From contig NC_052018.1 of assembly GCF_015832195.1 (NCBI RefSeq), forward strand, positions 31,214,115-31,278,114: DNA of 64,000 nt, in the 5' to 3' direction. Below are positions 50,560-61,899 of this stretch, one piece after another; positions within the stretch are counted from its first letter, which is position 1, and each line of letters begins with the position of its first letter. The position numbers and the translations under genes were made by a program. The notes under the pieces were generated by a model, which saw nothing but the letters and a program-made list of their open reading frames with translations, was not told the DNA's origin and ran no database searches. This stretch comes from Motacilla alba alba (lineage: Eukaryota > Chordata > Aves > Passeriformes > Motacillidae).

Positions 50560-51757
50560 GCTGACAGCTCACAATCTATAGCCCTTGCCCTTGGGGGAGA
50601 CATCAACTGGTCAGATGTCAGCTGGAAACTCAACGCAGCAAAGAGGATGGAGTCTAGGAGGTTGCTAGAGTGTGTGGAAGAAAAATCCATGACATAACTG
50701 GTAAGTCAGCCTGCCAGGAGCAGTGCCCTGCTAGACCTGCTGTTTACAGAGAAGGGCTGGTAAGACATGCAGTGTTTGGAGGTTTTCTTGGGCATGGTGA
50801 TACTCAGTATTGGGCCAGTCTTGTTTAATAACTTTATCGATGATCTGGATGAGGGGATCAAGGGCATGCTCAGTAAGATTGCAGACAACATTAAGTTGGG
50901 TGGGAGTGTTGATCTGCTGGAGGATTGGAAAGCTCTGCAGGAGGATCTGGACAGGCTGCATCGATGGGTCAAGGCCAATAGACTGAGGTTCAACAAGGCC
51001 AAATGCTGGGTCCTGCACTTGGATCACAACAACCCCAGGCTGTGGTACAGGCTGGGGGCAGAGTGCTTGGAAAGCTGCCCAGTGGAAAACAGCCTGGGAG
51101 TGCTGGTTGACAGCAGCTGAACACGAGCCAGCGAGTACCTAGGTGGCCAAGAAAGCCAATGGCATCCTGGCCTGTATCAGCAATAGTGTGACCAGCAGGA
51201 CCAGGGCAGTGATTGTCCCTCTGTACTCAGCACTGGTGGGGTTGCACCTCAAATCCTGCATCCAGTTCTGGGCCTCCAACTGCAAGAAAGACATTGAGGT
51301 ACTGGAGTCCAGAGAAGGGCAATGGAGCTGGTGGAAGGTCTGGAGCACAAGTTCTGTGTGGGGTTGTTTATGCTGGAGAAAAGGAGGCTCAAGTGACACC
51401 TTTTGCTCTCTACAACTTGCCTGAAAGGAGGCTGTGGAAAGGGCAGGGGTGGGGGGGTCACTCTCTTCTCCCAGGCAACCAGTGACAGGGCAAGGGGAAA
51501 TGGCTTCAAGTTGCACCAGAGGATGTTCAGGCTGGACATCAGGATAAATTTCTTCACAGAAGGGAGGTGAAGAATTTGAAGGAACTGCCCAGGGAAGTGG
51601 TGGAGTGACTGTCCTTGGAAGTATTCAGGAAATGAACACGACGTTTCATGTGGCACTTAGTGTTGCAGTTTAACTGACGTAGTGGTGTTCAGTCAAAAGT
51701 TGGACTCAAAGACCTTGGAGGTATTTTCCGACCTGAATGATTCCATGATTCTATGAT
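50560..51757 (+). mobile_element. CR1 LINE with internal deletion
   Basis: This copy has two non-adjacent parts of CR1 ORF2 fused in the right order and orientation. Positions 50560-50800 are the end of the endonuclease domain and following linker: GGGGGAGACATCAACTGGTC, then GCCCTGCTAGACCTGCTGTTTACAGAGAAGGGC. From about 50803 the sequence jumps to the reverse transcriptase at TACTCAGTATTGGGCCAGTC, skipping most of the linker and fingers/palm region. It then runs to the 3'UTR and terminal CCATGATTCTATGAT near 51740-51757. The junction lies near 50800-50803. Loss of motif A makes it inactive whatever other changes it carries. Confidence 0.9.
50767..51120 (+). pseudogene. CR1 ORF2 reverse transcriptase remnant across the deletion junction
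   Basis: A 117-codon frame whose first ~15 codons come from the endonuclease-side sequence. The remainder is reverse transcriptase: [22 protein letters not shown], then IADN in place of the catalytic Y/F-A-D-D, then [29 protein letters not shown] and SLGVLVDSS. It ends at a TGA where active copies continue. Its openness is chance survival, with no start context or promoter to suggest it is used. Confidence 0.85.
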
Positions 51758-53159
51758 AATTAAATGTATACATTCTTTTCTGTCTCTTTAGGCTTGTTTC
51801 ATGTGTTAAATGTAAAACCATCTCTAGAGAAAGATTATGCAAAGGATTTTTTTCTCTGGAGTTGCTACATATAGAGAGCAAAAATAAGAGCTGGAAAAGT
51901 AGAAAAAGCAGAATTGTGTCTTTAGTCCTCTTATGAGCAAAATTTTAGCTACCTATTTAAGCATGGTTTTCTTTAGCTCTTTTCATATTATTTTTCAACC
52001 ATGCTCTTTGGAAAACAAAGCCGTAGAATATTCAGAAATGAAGCTGGTGTTATTCAAGTTAAATTAAAAGCATATGCATGAGTCACACCCTGAGTAGGGA
52101 GTTAATTTAAATAGTAACAATATGTTAAAAATATTTTAATGAATAGTTAGCTCAGTTCCTTCTTTGCATACCCTTATGGTAAATTAAAATATTGGCAGCA
52201 TTTAGACTTTAAATCTGTGTGATTTACGGCATTGTTGCTGTCCAATATGAAAATCGTGTCCTACAATGTTGAGAATTGTACATTTCCTCAAATTCTCCAT
52301 CTTTTACTTAGACAAGACTCAGATGATGTCAGCAGAACTGTTCATTAGGGTAGGCCTGTGGTCCTCAAGGCTTTGTAAAACCTGGAATTGGTTAGCATGT
52401 GAAACTAACCCTTCCCAAGAAAAAATGGAGACTTTCAGCATAAGTGAAGCAAGTAGAATTTTACTCTTGGAATTCATATGTATATATCTGGTGGATTTGT
52501 AAACAAGAAATTTACTAGGTTATTAAATGTCAGGCTCAATTGCTTTAAAAGTCTGACAATTGCTCTCAAGAATTAAGATATGTTTTAATCCAGCAGAAAT
52601 TATTTTTTAAAAAAGAAGTTAAAAAGAGAACATATTTCAATTTACAAGCATTTTTCAGAAACTGAAAATATTGATGCTTTTGTTAAATAAGGCAATATTT
52701 CAGAGTAATTTTTTCATTCTGTACTTCAGCCAGGACATCTTTCTGCTTTTTATCAGAGAATCATACCTTTACAAACAATAGCAGTCTCAAAGGATGTTTT
52801 CACAAGTTGCCTTAGTTTTAGCACCTTGCCCTGTTTTACTTGCCTACAGATATGAACTTATATCCACTCCTTCAGAGTTGAAGGCTCTTGCTTTCTTTAC
52901 CTCAAAATGAACATTTTATAATTTATATAAAGTAGAGCTATTTTTTAAGATGTGGAAAAGGTGACAAAGAACTGTAATTCAATAATTAAATATAAATTTG
53001 GAAGAGAAATATAACTTCAGATCCCTTGTCCAAAATATACCCAACAGGGACCTTAGCCTGCTCCTCACATTTGAAATCCCTAGTTATTACACTGCTTTTT
53101 ATTTATGATTTTGGGGAAAAAAAAACCAGAATGGAGTGTCCTTAGTAGAGATGCAGAGA
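51758..53159. other. AT-rich stretch, nothing recognised
   Basis: AT-rich DNA between two plus-strand CR1 copies. I see no exon, RNA or repeat. Open frames are under 80 codons. Confidence 0.55.
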
Positions 53160-53567
53160 TGCTAAAATAGTCATGGTATTAGAGTACCTGAAAGGAGAGC
53201 TTGAGGAAGCTGATTTTGTTCATTCCATATTGGAGACTTTGGAGGAAATCCCATTGATGTCTACAACTACCTGGAAAGATGGTGCAAAGAGGATGAACCC
53301 AGGCTCTTCTTATGGATACACAGACAGGATGAGAAGAAAAACTAAGAAGATGGAAATTTTGCACTGAATATAAGGGGGGATAAAAAACTCCATGAGAATT
53401 TTCAGACTCTGGACCAGGCTTTCCAGAGAAAATTTTGTTCCTTGAAGATATTCAAAACCCAAAAGGACAGGGCACTCAGAAGCATGATCTGGTGGAGCCT
53501 GCCCTGACCATGGTGTTAGACGAGATGATCTTCATAGATCCCTTCCAACCTAGGTGATTTTATGGTT
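53160..53567 (+). mobile_element. old CR1 LINE 3' fragment
   Basis: A diverged CR1 3' end. It retains the ORF2 end in degenerate form (GGACCAGGCTTTCCAGAG near 53410, TTGAAGATATTCAAAACCCAAAAGG near 53440). The 3'UTR block GATGATCTTCATAGATCCCTTCCAACC is at about 53525-53552, and the degenerate terminal repeat TGATTTTATGGTTC at 53553-53566. The 5' boundary near 53160 is a guess, because similarity fades. Confidence 0.85.
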
Positions 53568-54918
53568 CTCTGGAAAAGAAATTACAATAGAATTGAGAAA
53601 TCTGATGAAATGTTTCACTGAAGTATCCCTGTTCCTCTTATTGAGATATTAAAAATATGGAAGGGAGAGATGTGTTTTATAAATTGAGTAAACCCTTCTT
53701 TCCATGATATTAATTCAGACAATATTTTTTTTTTTAATTAAATAAAAATTAAGTAATTCTTCCTGGAAACACTACCCTATTTGCTTTTTTGGATGAATGT
53801 GAAAATAAGTCATGAAATAGACAGCTCTTAACCAGAAATTCTGAAACAATTGCACATTAATTTGGCATTTCAGATCAGGTTTATGCCGTAACATTTAATG
53901 TCTATCTTAGTATGTTTACACTCTTGCTATGTCCAAGAACTATGTCATTCTATGATATATACCACATATGCTTCATGTGTATAGCTTGTTTTTGTTCAGG
54001 CTTTAATGTATTTTTCTCCATATCAAGCACAAAAAAATGAAATATAGATAAAACTAATGAAAATGAAATGCCTAGGCCAAAGCTTTCATCAAGTGTCAGC
54101 AATTTATGGAGACCAAGTTGAAAGTGAACATAGGCAGAATTATGAAAAAGTAGCATTTTTATTGGAGCATTTAAAACTATTGAAGCCAAAATTCCTTCAC
54201 TCTGGTGGAAGTGGATTAATTCCCAACTCTTATTTTAGTAACAGATTTTTCATCCAGCAATATTAAAATAACTCCACACCTCACAAATCCTCTGCAGCAG
54301 AATTCTTGCCCTCCTCCTCTTTCCTGGCATCAGCAGTGTACTTTTTTGCTACTGAGATTGGGATCTACTTAGAGAAAAAGAAAGGGAGACTTCATTCACT
54401 CCCTGCATTTTCATTTGAGTGATCCCAAATTCTTATTCAAGTGCTGATTTACACAACCTGGGATGGGGGAAAGAGATACAACAATTTATAGAATTAGATA
54501 ATACCTTTAAAATGTGTGCACAGCAAAAGAAATCAGCACTATGTTACACAGCAGACCTTCCCCCCATTGCCAGGTAACTGAAGCAGGGGGACATTTATAT
54601 TCTTACTGAGGTCAGGGGTGTGATAATCATATAATGTAGAGCTATCTAGTCTACTTGTAAATCCAGTAAATCCTGTAGGCTGCTGAGGGATTTAAGGGTG
54701 ATGCAATGCAAAGAGGGGACAGCAGTTTGGTACGTAATTTTTGAGAGCTTCTGAATGCATCTCAGACTAATTGTGCTTAGAGTTAAAGCTATTTTTAAAT
54801 ATTGGATATCTTTAAATCTAAATATGCTTTCATTCTTGCAAAAATTCCAAATTTGGTCTGAATTTACTGATTAGTTGTGAATAAATTTCTTTTGTATGTC
54901 TACATCCACATAAATGTT

Positions 54919-54931
54919 GGGGGGGGGGGGG
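54919..54931 (+). repeat. G13 homopolymer
   Basis: Thirteen consecutive G residues in AT-rich surroundings. Length in the assembly may be inexact because such runs are error-prone. Confidence 0.9.
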
Positions 54932-56709
54932 CAAAATGTTAGATTGGGTACCAGTGTATACAGATTTTCTTTTCTCCTTCAACCAGTAGATTTCAAATGT
55001 ATCTTTGACACGTCTGACTTTACATTTTGGCATTTGAAAAAAAGGCTTGCTTCCCCAGTTTTTGCTCTTCTAAGGACTGTGGGAAAATGGAGCAGAATAG
55101 GACTGACATGATGGCTTTAGAGGCTTCACCTTTAGCTTTTATATATCCACATGTCTACATAAGCCATCTGAAAGGCAGGAACTTCAAGTCCTGGTCCACT
55201 CTAAACATTTAACTCAGTGTCTTCCCCCTCTCTCGAGCTCTATCAAGTTGGAAGGTTCTATGAGGTGATGTGTTAGGATACTCCTGTTTTAACTGCTCTG
55301 CTATGCATTGAGGTACTTTACATTTCCATGTTACACTTGTGCCTTTTGTAAGTACCCATTCCATAGTCAGAAAAAAGAAGTACAATTCTGAGTTTAAATC
55401 ACCTGGACTGTTTCTACAATACACCTAAGAGGAAGAGGTTATTCCAAAGTGGAATAGAGCATATGGTCTAGCAGAAACTCAGAAACAAGTTCCATTTAGA
55501 TGCTTAGATCATACAAGTAAGTAGAATAAATTATATTTGCATTTCATTTTCTTGCTTTTTTCTCTCAAATACACCTGCAGTTTTCTATGTTAAATGTTAT
55601 GAATTACTGACTGCGATTGCATTTTATTTGCCCTGGCTTAAGTCTAACTGGTAAGCAGCAAAACATTCATCAGACAAAAGTGTGAGGAATATATAAACTT
55701 GATATCTGGGACACTAGAAACAATATCCATACCTGCCCAACTCAACATTCATTGGTTTTGCACAGTAACCGAGTGTCTGTATGATCTGTGCACACCATGA
55801 GATGTGGAGGACAGTGTAGGCAGAAGTGTCCTCTGTGACATTAAAAGTTATCTGGCATACAGTAAGAGAACTTGGTGGCATAAGGCAGGAATGCACATTT
55901 ATAGCGTGAAGGTCAAAGAAAAATGTCATGCTTATTTTAGCCCTTAAGGTAATAAAACTTCAAAGTACTTATTTTTTGCTATCATTAAAAGGAAGCTGGG
56001 GATATCTAGATGTGTACATCTGAATTTGATCAGATGAATTTGACTTGTGGGCTGTGATGAATGCTATTTAAAGTGAGTGTAAAAACATCACAGAAAAGGA
56101 GATCGCTTTTTCTCTTAGAATGGCATATAGCTTGGTTGTTAAGGTATTGTCTTGAAATGAGTTCAAAAATGTGGTATCTGGACCTATTTTTCCAAGCATG
56201 ATTGAGAAGTCTAACCTTGACCTAGTGGCTAAAAGGGAGAGAAAGAGAACAGCAGCAGCCTAAAGAATTTTTATTTTGCGAATCCTCCCTTTTTTTGTTT
56301 TACTTAGAATATATGAAACCTTTCATCTCAGGCCAATATGTTGTATTGTATTAAACTATTTTGCTACATTTTCATTTCAGCAAGGATGAGAAGCAAAAAA
56401 ATATTCGTAGTTTGATCCAAACTTTTTTCATCTTGGCTATTAAACAGAGAAAGCATCTATTCAAACAACATTAAAGTCCTGGTACTGATCTCATACCAGA
56501 CTAAATCAGAAATCTCTCCAATACGGTTATTTGGGTATGCTGGTACAAAATGGTGCTATATAAATGAAATCAGAATCAGGCCTTGACAGCACCCCCTTGT
56601 AGAAGAAACATGCTGAAACCTCATCTAGTCAGAAGGAAATGAGCTGCAAACAAACCTTGTACCAATTTAAATGTTCCTCACAAGCTCCCATGTGAAAACA
56701 TTCTTTCTC

Positions 56710-56776
56710 AAAAAAAAAAAAAAAATAAAGAAAAAAAAAAAAAGAAAAAAAAAGAAAAAAGAAAACAAGAAAACAG
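56710..56776. repeat. A-rich polypurine tract
   Basis: Repeated A runs separated by single G residues, with one T near 56726. It is an asymmetric polypurine strand that could adopt an unusual conformation. It is not a LINE tail, because the adjacent CR1 lies in antisense beginning 90 bases further on and CR1 tails are not poly(A). Confidence 0.85.
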
Positions 56777-57184
56777 TTTTATTTCAGGCTAAAGCTAAAT
56801 CAGCTAGGCTGATTTTAGTTTTATTTGCAAATTAATTCTTTAGGGTTGAAGTATTTTTCAAATAGTGTCACAGACTGGTTTGGAGACAAAAGGACCTTAA
56901 AAGTCATCCAGTTCCAATTTCCCTGCTGTGGGCAGGAACACCTTCCACTAGATCAGGTTGCTCAAAGCCCCATCCAGCCTGGCCCTGGACACTTCCAGGA
57001 ATGAGGATCCACAACTTCTCTGAACAGCTTGTTCCAGTGCTTCACCACCCTCTCAGGTAAGAATTTCTTTTTAATATCTAATATGTAATCTACCCTCTTT
57101 CAGTTAAAAGCCATTGCCTGCCCCTTGTCTCATCACTACATGCCCTTATATAAATAAGTTCCTCGTGGCTTGCTTGTAGGCTGA

Positions 57185-57213
57185 ACTGAAAGGTACTGAA
57201 AGGTACTGAAAGG
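57185..57213. repeat. 10-bp tandem triplication inside CR1
   Basis: ACTGAAAGGT is repeated two full times and a third nearly full time within the CR1 3' region. Other copies have a single GGTACTGAAAGG-like unit here, so this is a local expansion. Confidence 0.85.
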
Positions 57214-57372
57214 CTTCTACAATGTCTCCTTGGAGCCCTCTCTGCTCCAGGCTGAGCAACCCCAACTCTCTCAGTCTTCACAGGAGAGGGGCTCTCACCC
57301 TCTGACCATCTTGATGACCCTCCTCTGGATCTGCTTCAACAGGTCCCATGGACTCGCTCACCTTCAGGTTCC

Positions 57373-57838
57373 TTAAATGGTCCTAGAACTGATCTTCTCC
57401 TGCATTGGGTGGTGCTTCACTCTCCCAGTCTCTGCCTTGCCTTCTGTGACTTGGGTGGTGTGGCTGGTGCATTTGTCTGTGAAGACTGAGGGACAAAAGT
57501 CATTCAGTACCTCAGCCTTCTCCACCTGGGTAACCAGGCCTCCTGTTTTCTTCCAGAGGGAGACCATATTTTCCCTAGTCGTCCTTTTAACACTGACATA
57601 CCTATAGAGACTTTTTTTTATTGTCATTGGCATCTCTAGTGAGATCTAATTCTCAAAGGCCTTTAGCTTTCCTAACCCAATCCCTGGCTGCTTTGAGCAA
57701 CTTTTTCTGCATTCCTCCCAGGCTACCTGTCTGCTTCCATCCTTTGTGAGTGCTTCCTTTGTGTGCTGAATTTGTCACAAACTTCTTGTTTTTCCATATG
57801 GCAGCTTTCTTAACATTTTTGCTTGCCTTCCTATTCAT
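57373..57838 (-). pseudogene. CR1 ORF2 linker remnant
   Basis: Two minus-strand frames cover the region between endonuclease and reverse transcriptase. Positions 57653-57838 give a basic stretch with KKAAIWKNKKF and GMQKKLLKAARDWVRKAKGL. Positions 57373-57633 give [18 protein letters not shown], then [19 protein letters not shown] and SVFTDKC, the typical lead-in to the CR1 reverse transcriptase. A stop/frameshift separates them. No catalytic motif of the transcriptase follows, because it is deleted. Confidence 0.82.
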
Positions 57839-58055
57839 TGGGATCCATTGTTCCTGAGTTTAGAGGAGGTGATCCTTGAACATTAACCAGATTTCTTGGG
57901 CCTCTCTTCCCCCAGGGTCTTTGTGCCATGGTAATTTACCAAGCAGATTCTTGAAGAGGCCAAAGTCTGTTCTCCAAATCCAGAGAAGTGAATGTTCTGT
58001 GCAGCTTCTTTACTGCCCTAAGGACCTTGAACTTTACCATTTCATGTCCTCACAG

Positions 58056-61000
58056 GAGACATTAAATTATCGTGAAGTAGTTATTTCAGACAGCTACCAG
58101 TCTGACAGATACCAAAGCAATCCTTATCCTGTGCACATTCCTTTCCTTTTTCATCTCAGCTTCTCTCTGTTCTCTTTTCTTCTTTTTAGCAAATTTCCCC
58201 CTTCCTTACATGTTTTAGATTACTTTTCCCTCATCATCTTCTTCTAAGCCTTAATTGTAGAAAGAATTCTACAAGATTTTTATTTCATATTCAAGGCACC
58301 TTGCAAAACCAAAAGAAAAAACTGTGAGAACAGACCAATAAAAACCCCAAGATATTGCTTAGCTAGCTTAATCACCTGTGATGCCACTGTCAAAAATATG
58401 AGGAGTAGTGACATAGCTAGACGAAGCAAGGCTCTGTTTTGAAGGGTTGGTCTGACATATGATCCTTCAGGGGGAAAAAAAATTAAACAGAAAATAAAGT
58501 TGAGATAACACAGATGGGGCATAAACTACAATACATTGTTTCTTTCTATTTTGAGCAGTTGATCTCACAGCTACATCTTCCCAATAACAGGGAAAACATG
58601 GGAAATTACCATGATTGTGTATTCCTCATTGATGAAGACTTTGAAACCATTTTGGAAGGAGTCGTGGGAACATAGAACTGTAAGAGTCTGAAAACAAGAC
58701 ATGAATGAATGACTAGCAGCTGAATGGAAACATGAGACAAACTATATGAACTCAGATTAAAGGTCTGTTTTGCTTAGTAGCCTTTCCCCACCAGTGGCCC
58801 TTTGAATGGGCTTCCTCCCTCCTTAATGTCTCTGTTCATGTTCCACAACCACCTCTGCCATCTTTTGATCCTGATGATAAACCCTAGCTCTTTCTCTGGG
58901 ATAGCAGTCAGTTTGCCCTCAATGGCGTTCATGATCGTGTAGACCTTTCTTATACCACCCACAGACTTGTACCCACAGACTGGCAGCCTGTGTGGCAAAA
59001 CCAATCAGCAGCAGGAGCCCCATCTAGCTACAAAGATAATGTTTCCTTCTTTGTGTTTCTGTTGGCCTCAGACAGTCCCTTCAGGGGAAGGAGGGAAAGC
59101 TGCTGTCATCGTGTGAAGTCAGACAATGAAGAAGAAATCTTCACCTGGACTTCAGGTTTCCAGACCCTGAAGTTCCCTGAATTCTGTTAGTACTTCTTGC
59201 ACCTAGAGTTTCATACCATTGCTTCTTTTGCCTTTTATGTGGTCTTATGTTATGCAATACACCTTTCCCAGTTAATAATCATTACTAGAAAACGCTTCTT
59301 TCTCACAGATTCTTTTCTTACTGACTCTGAAACAATTCATGTGGGGCAGGGAATACTCCTTGTTACTTTTAATAGTATAACTTGAGATGCTGGTCACCCT
59401 ACACTTTCTGATCACAGCCCTAAAGGACAAAGTTAATATAGAAAAAGCATTCATTTACAAGAAGCAGATTTTACAAAACAAAGCAGAGTAAACAAAAAAT
59501 AGCAAAAGAATACAGCATCGGGGGTCTCTTTCACCAAAAAACCTGTAACAGGATAAGGAAAAAAAACACTGATTCAACTGTAATTGAGAACAACTAGAAT
59601 GGCATATATGCTAAATCTTTCTATCTTTCATAGGTTTGTAAGAAACAGATGTTTTCTTACACAATGATGGTATAAGAACAGTTCAGTGTCTCAGCACTCA
59701 ACCTCTACACAAGTTTATAATTTGCTAAAGAGCAGTTACTATACCAAAATATCCACTTTCTAACAAATTTTTGTATTTTCACTAAATTATAAAACATATA
59801 ACGAACTTTTGAAAAGGCTTTGATCCTAATACAGCTTTCTTTGTTCAAGAAATCAAGAAACTCAGAAAGGTTTTCAGGCACGTCAATTAAGATTTCTTGA
59901 GACACAGAAAAATCTCAGATAACTTTTATCAATTTTAATTTTAATCTGAAAAGAAATGGTTAAAAATGTTCTTATAAGTTTGTGTTGCCTTTTTTTTATT
60001 TCACAGAGCTATCAGATGAAGCTAGCAGACATTCTTGAAGTATGCCCAAATCACATTAATTTATACCAGCTGACAAGATGATCCAGTGCTCTGGAAATCT
60101 CATTCAACTTTTTCATGTCCACAGCACAGATTTTTCCACAAAAATACATTTTCTTGACATTTTCTAGGCCTTCAATACATCTAAAAATAGAAGCAAAGTC
60201 ACACATTCAGACTTTATGATAATTTCTGTTCTGGTAATTTTAAGAAAAATAAGTATGTGTTAATTGTCTCCTTCAGTTGCCTGAAGAGAATCATGGAGAT
60301 TTCATGAACAAATTATAATATAAACATACTTTATTTAGCACCTCATTCTTTCCCTCGTATGAAGATTTATGGATGTTTTCAGAGCTAGGATTGTTGTGAT
60401 TACATTGTTCTGAAACTGACTTTATACAACAATTTCAATTCTGGAGCTCTCCCATATTAGTTTTAATGCACAGAGTAATAAGTGGAAAAGAAGTCAGAGA
60501 TGTATTTTGGCTTTCCTAGCTCATATGAACCTGGTATTTATAAAGGCCTTTGTTTTTCAGCAAGAGATGCCTTCCCAGCAGTCAATGGAGCTTCATACTG
60601 GAAAACAAAAAATCCATAATCGAAATGCATTGGCACTGTCGTCTCCCTTAAACCATTAAATAGGGTGTGTTTCTTAAAAACTCTGTTAAATTGATAGAAT
60701 TGATAAAGGCCAGTGTTTTCTTAATAAACATTATCAGGCTCTGTTTCAGACTGTCAGCAGGTAGCTAAGTAAAAGTTATCTCATTCTTGTAGAACTAGTG
60801 TTTGGTAGGGGCAAGTGGCTGGGGCGGCTACATGATCTTTACAAAAAAAGCTTATTTAAGGGCTACATTTGTCACTTCAGTTCTCAGCACCTCCTGCCAT
60901 CATTGACAGCAGTTTCTTATCCAAATTTATGCTTTGCAGGGTCTCAGAGTGCTTTTTAAGAGCGTATGGGCATTTTGGTGCAAGTTTGTCTGTAGCACAG

Positions 61001-61899
61001 TAAAATTAGTATTAATGGTGCAAGAAAACTAGAAATGAATTGAACTCTCATGAGTGAATGGATGAAGGGTTTCTCAGTGAAATGAAGCAACCTATTTTCC
61101 TTATTCCTAATAAATGTAAATAAATTCTCTTTGTGTTGTACAATTTCTATTTTGTTGAGTGCCTGTTAATGAACAGTGCGGTTTAAATTGAGTCATGAAT
61201 TGGAAGAGTGCTTTTTTACTTTAAAATGTTCTTTATCCAGAGTTAGTCACAGACTAGTTTCTATTTGAACTTTCTCTAGAGTTTACCAGATGTTCTGTTT
61301 GAATTCCATGTTACTGTATTGTGTTCACTGAAGTTAACAGATGGGCTTTTCACTGAACTAATGAAAACTTAATGAAATCCATGTATCTATTTAGCATTTG
61401 AGAATACAGTATAATGTGATGCTTTCTGTTGCTGTTTGTCATTCATGCTTAAATTGGCAGGACAAATACAAGCCTTTAAGAGACTGTGAGTTTGCAAGCA
61501 GCTAGAAGGTTTTGCTTCTCTTCTTTCCTACTATGTGCCCCTTGCTATCTTGTGGCAGCAGATAACTCCACTTTCAATAGTGCCTAGGTTTTGCTTCTGT
61601 TTCAGATAGTAAAATAGGAAAGCAGAGGGTCAGAATACGAGGTGTGTTCAAAAGCATGTGTCAACAGAGTTGGTTAAACTGGAGGGTTCCTGATTTCAGG
61701 AACAGAAATCAGTGAGGAAATGAAAACACAAAACCAAAACCAAACATTTTAATCAGTTTTTGTTGAATAGCAGCAGTGGACAGATAACCCCAAATAATAC
61801 ACTTCCTGCTGTCGGGTGTGTGAGTATAGAGGGTTTTGCAATATGAAGTCTAACTAGAAGCCAGTTCCAAATGGTGCTCCCCAGAGGCTGATAGTGTTC
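58056..61899. other. AT-rich stretch, no gene recognised
   Basis: No recognised gene, RNA or repeat. The block at about 58770-59180 is richer in G+C, and its minus strand holds a 76-codon frame (58774-59004) of gene-like composition discussed under findings. The remainder is AT-rich, with open frames no longer than 80 codons. Confidence 0.5.

Larger units (their letters stand above)
53568..56865. other. AT-rich stretch with homopolymer and purine tracts
   Basis: No gene recognised. Noteworthy simple sequence includes a G13 run at 54919-54931 and an almost pure A/G tract at 56710-56776. The latter has only one T and one C in its length and lies about 90 bases before the next CR1. Open frames are under 80 codons. 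Confidence 0.55.
56866..58055 (-). mobile_element. CR1 LINE with reverse-transcriptase core deleted, antisense
   Basis: The 3' part, 56866-57346, is in minus orientation. On the plus strand it reads GGTTGCTCAAAGCCCCATCC, CTACATGCCCTTATATAA, CCCAACTCTCTCAGTC and CTTCAACAGGTCC. From about 57350 to 58055 the sequence is instead the linker and endonuclease end of ORF2 in antisense. Its landmarks are the AGGCCTCCTGTTTTC region, GCATTCCTCCCAGGCTACC near 57711, and GGAGGTGATCCTTGAACATTAACC near 57866. Most of the reverse transcriptase core is missing at about 57346. A 10-bp unit, ACTGAAAGGT, is tandemly repeated three times at 57185-57213. The 5' end near 58055 is approximate. Confidence 0.88.

Noticed and set aside
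51139..51656. Overlapping minus-strand frames of 125 and 135 codons
   Set aside because: Both are reverse complements of the plus-strand CR1 at 50560-51757.
57876..58247. 123-codon plus-strand frame
   Set aside because: Its first half is antisense to CR1 ORF2 linker sequence. The rest is low-complexity Phe/Leu/Ser-rich sequence from a pyrimidine-rich strand.
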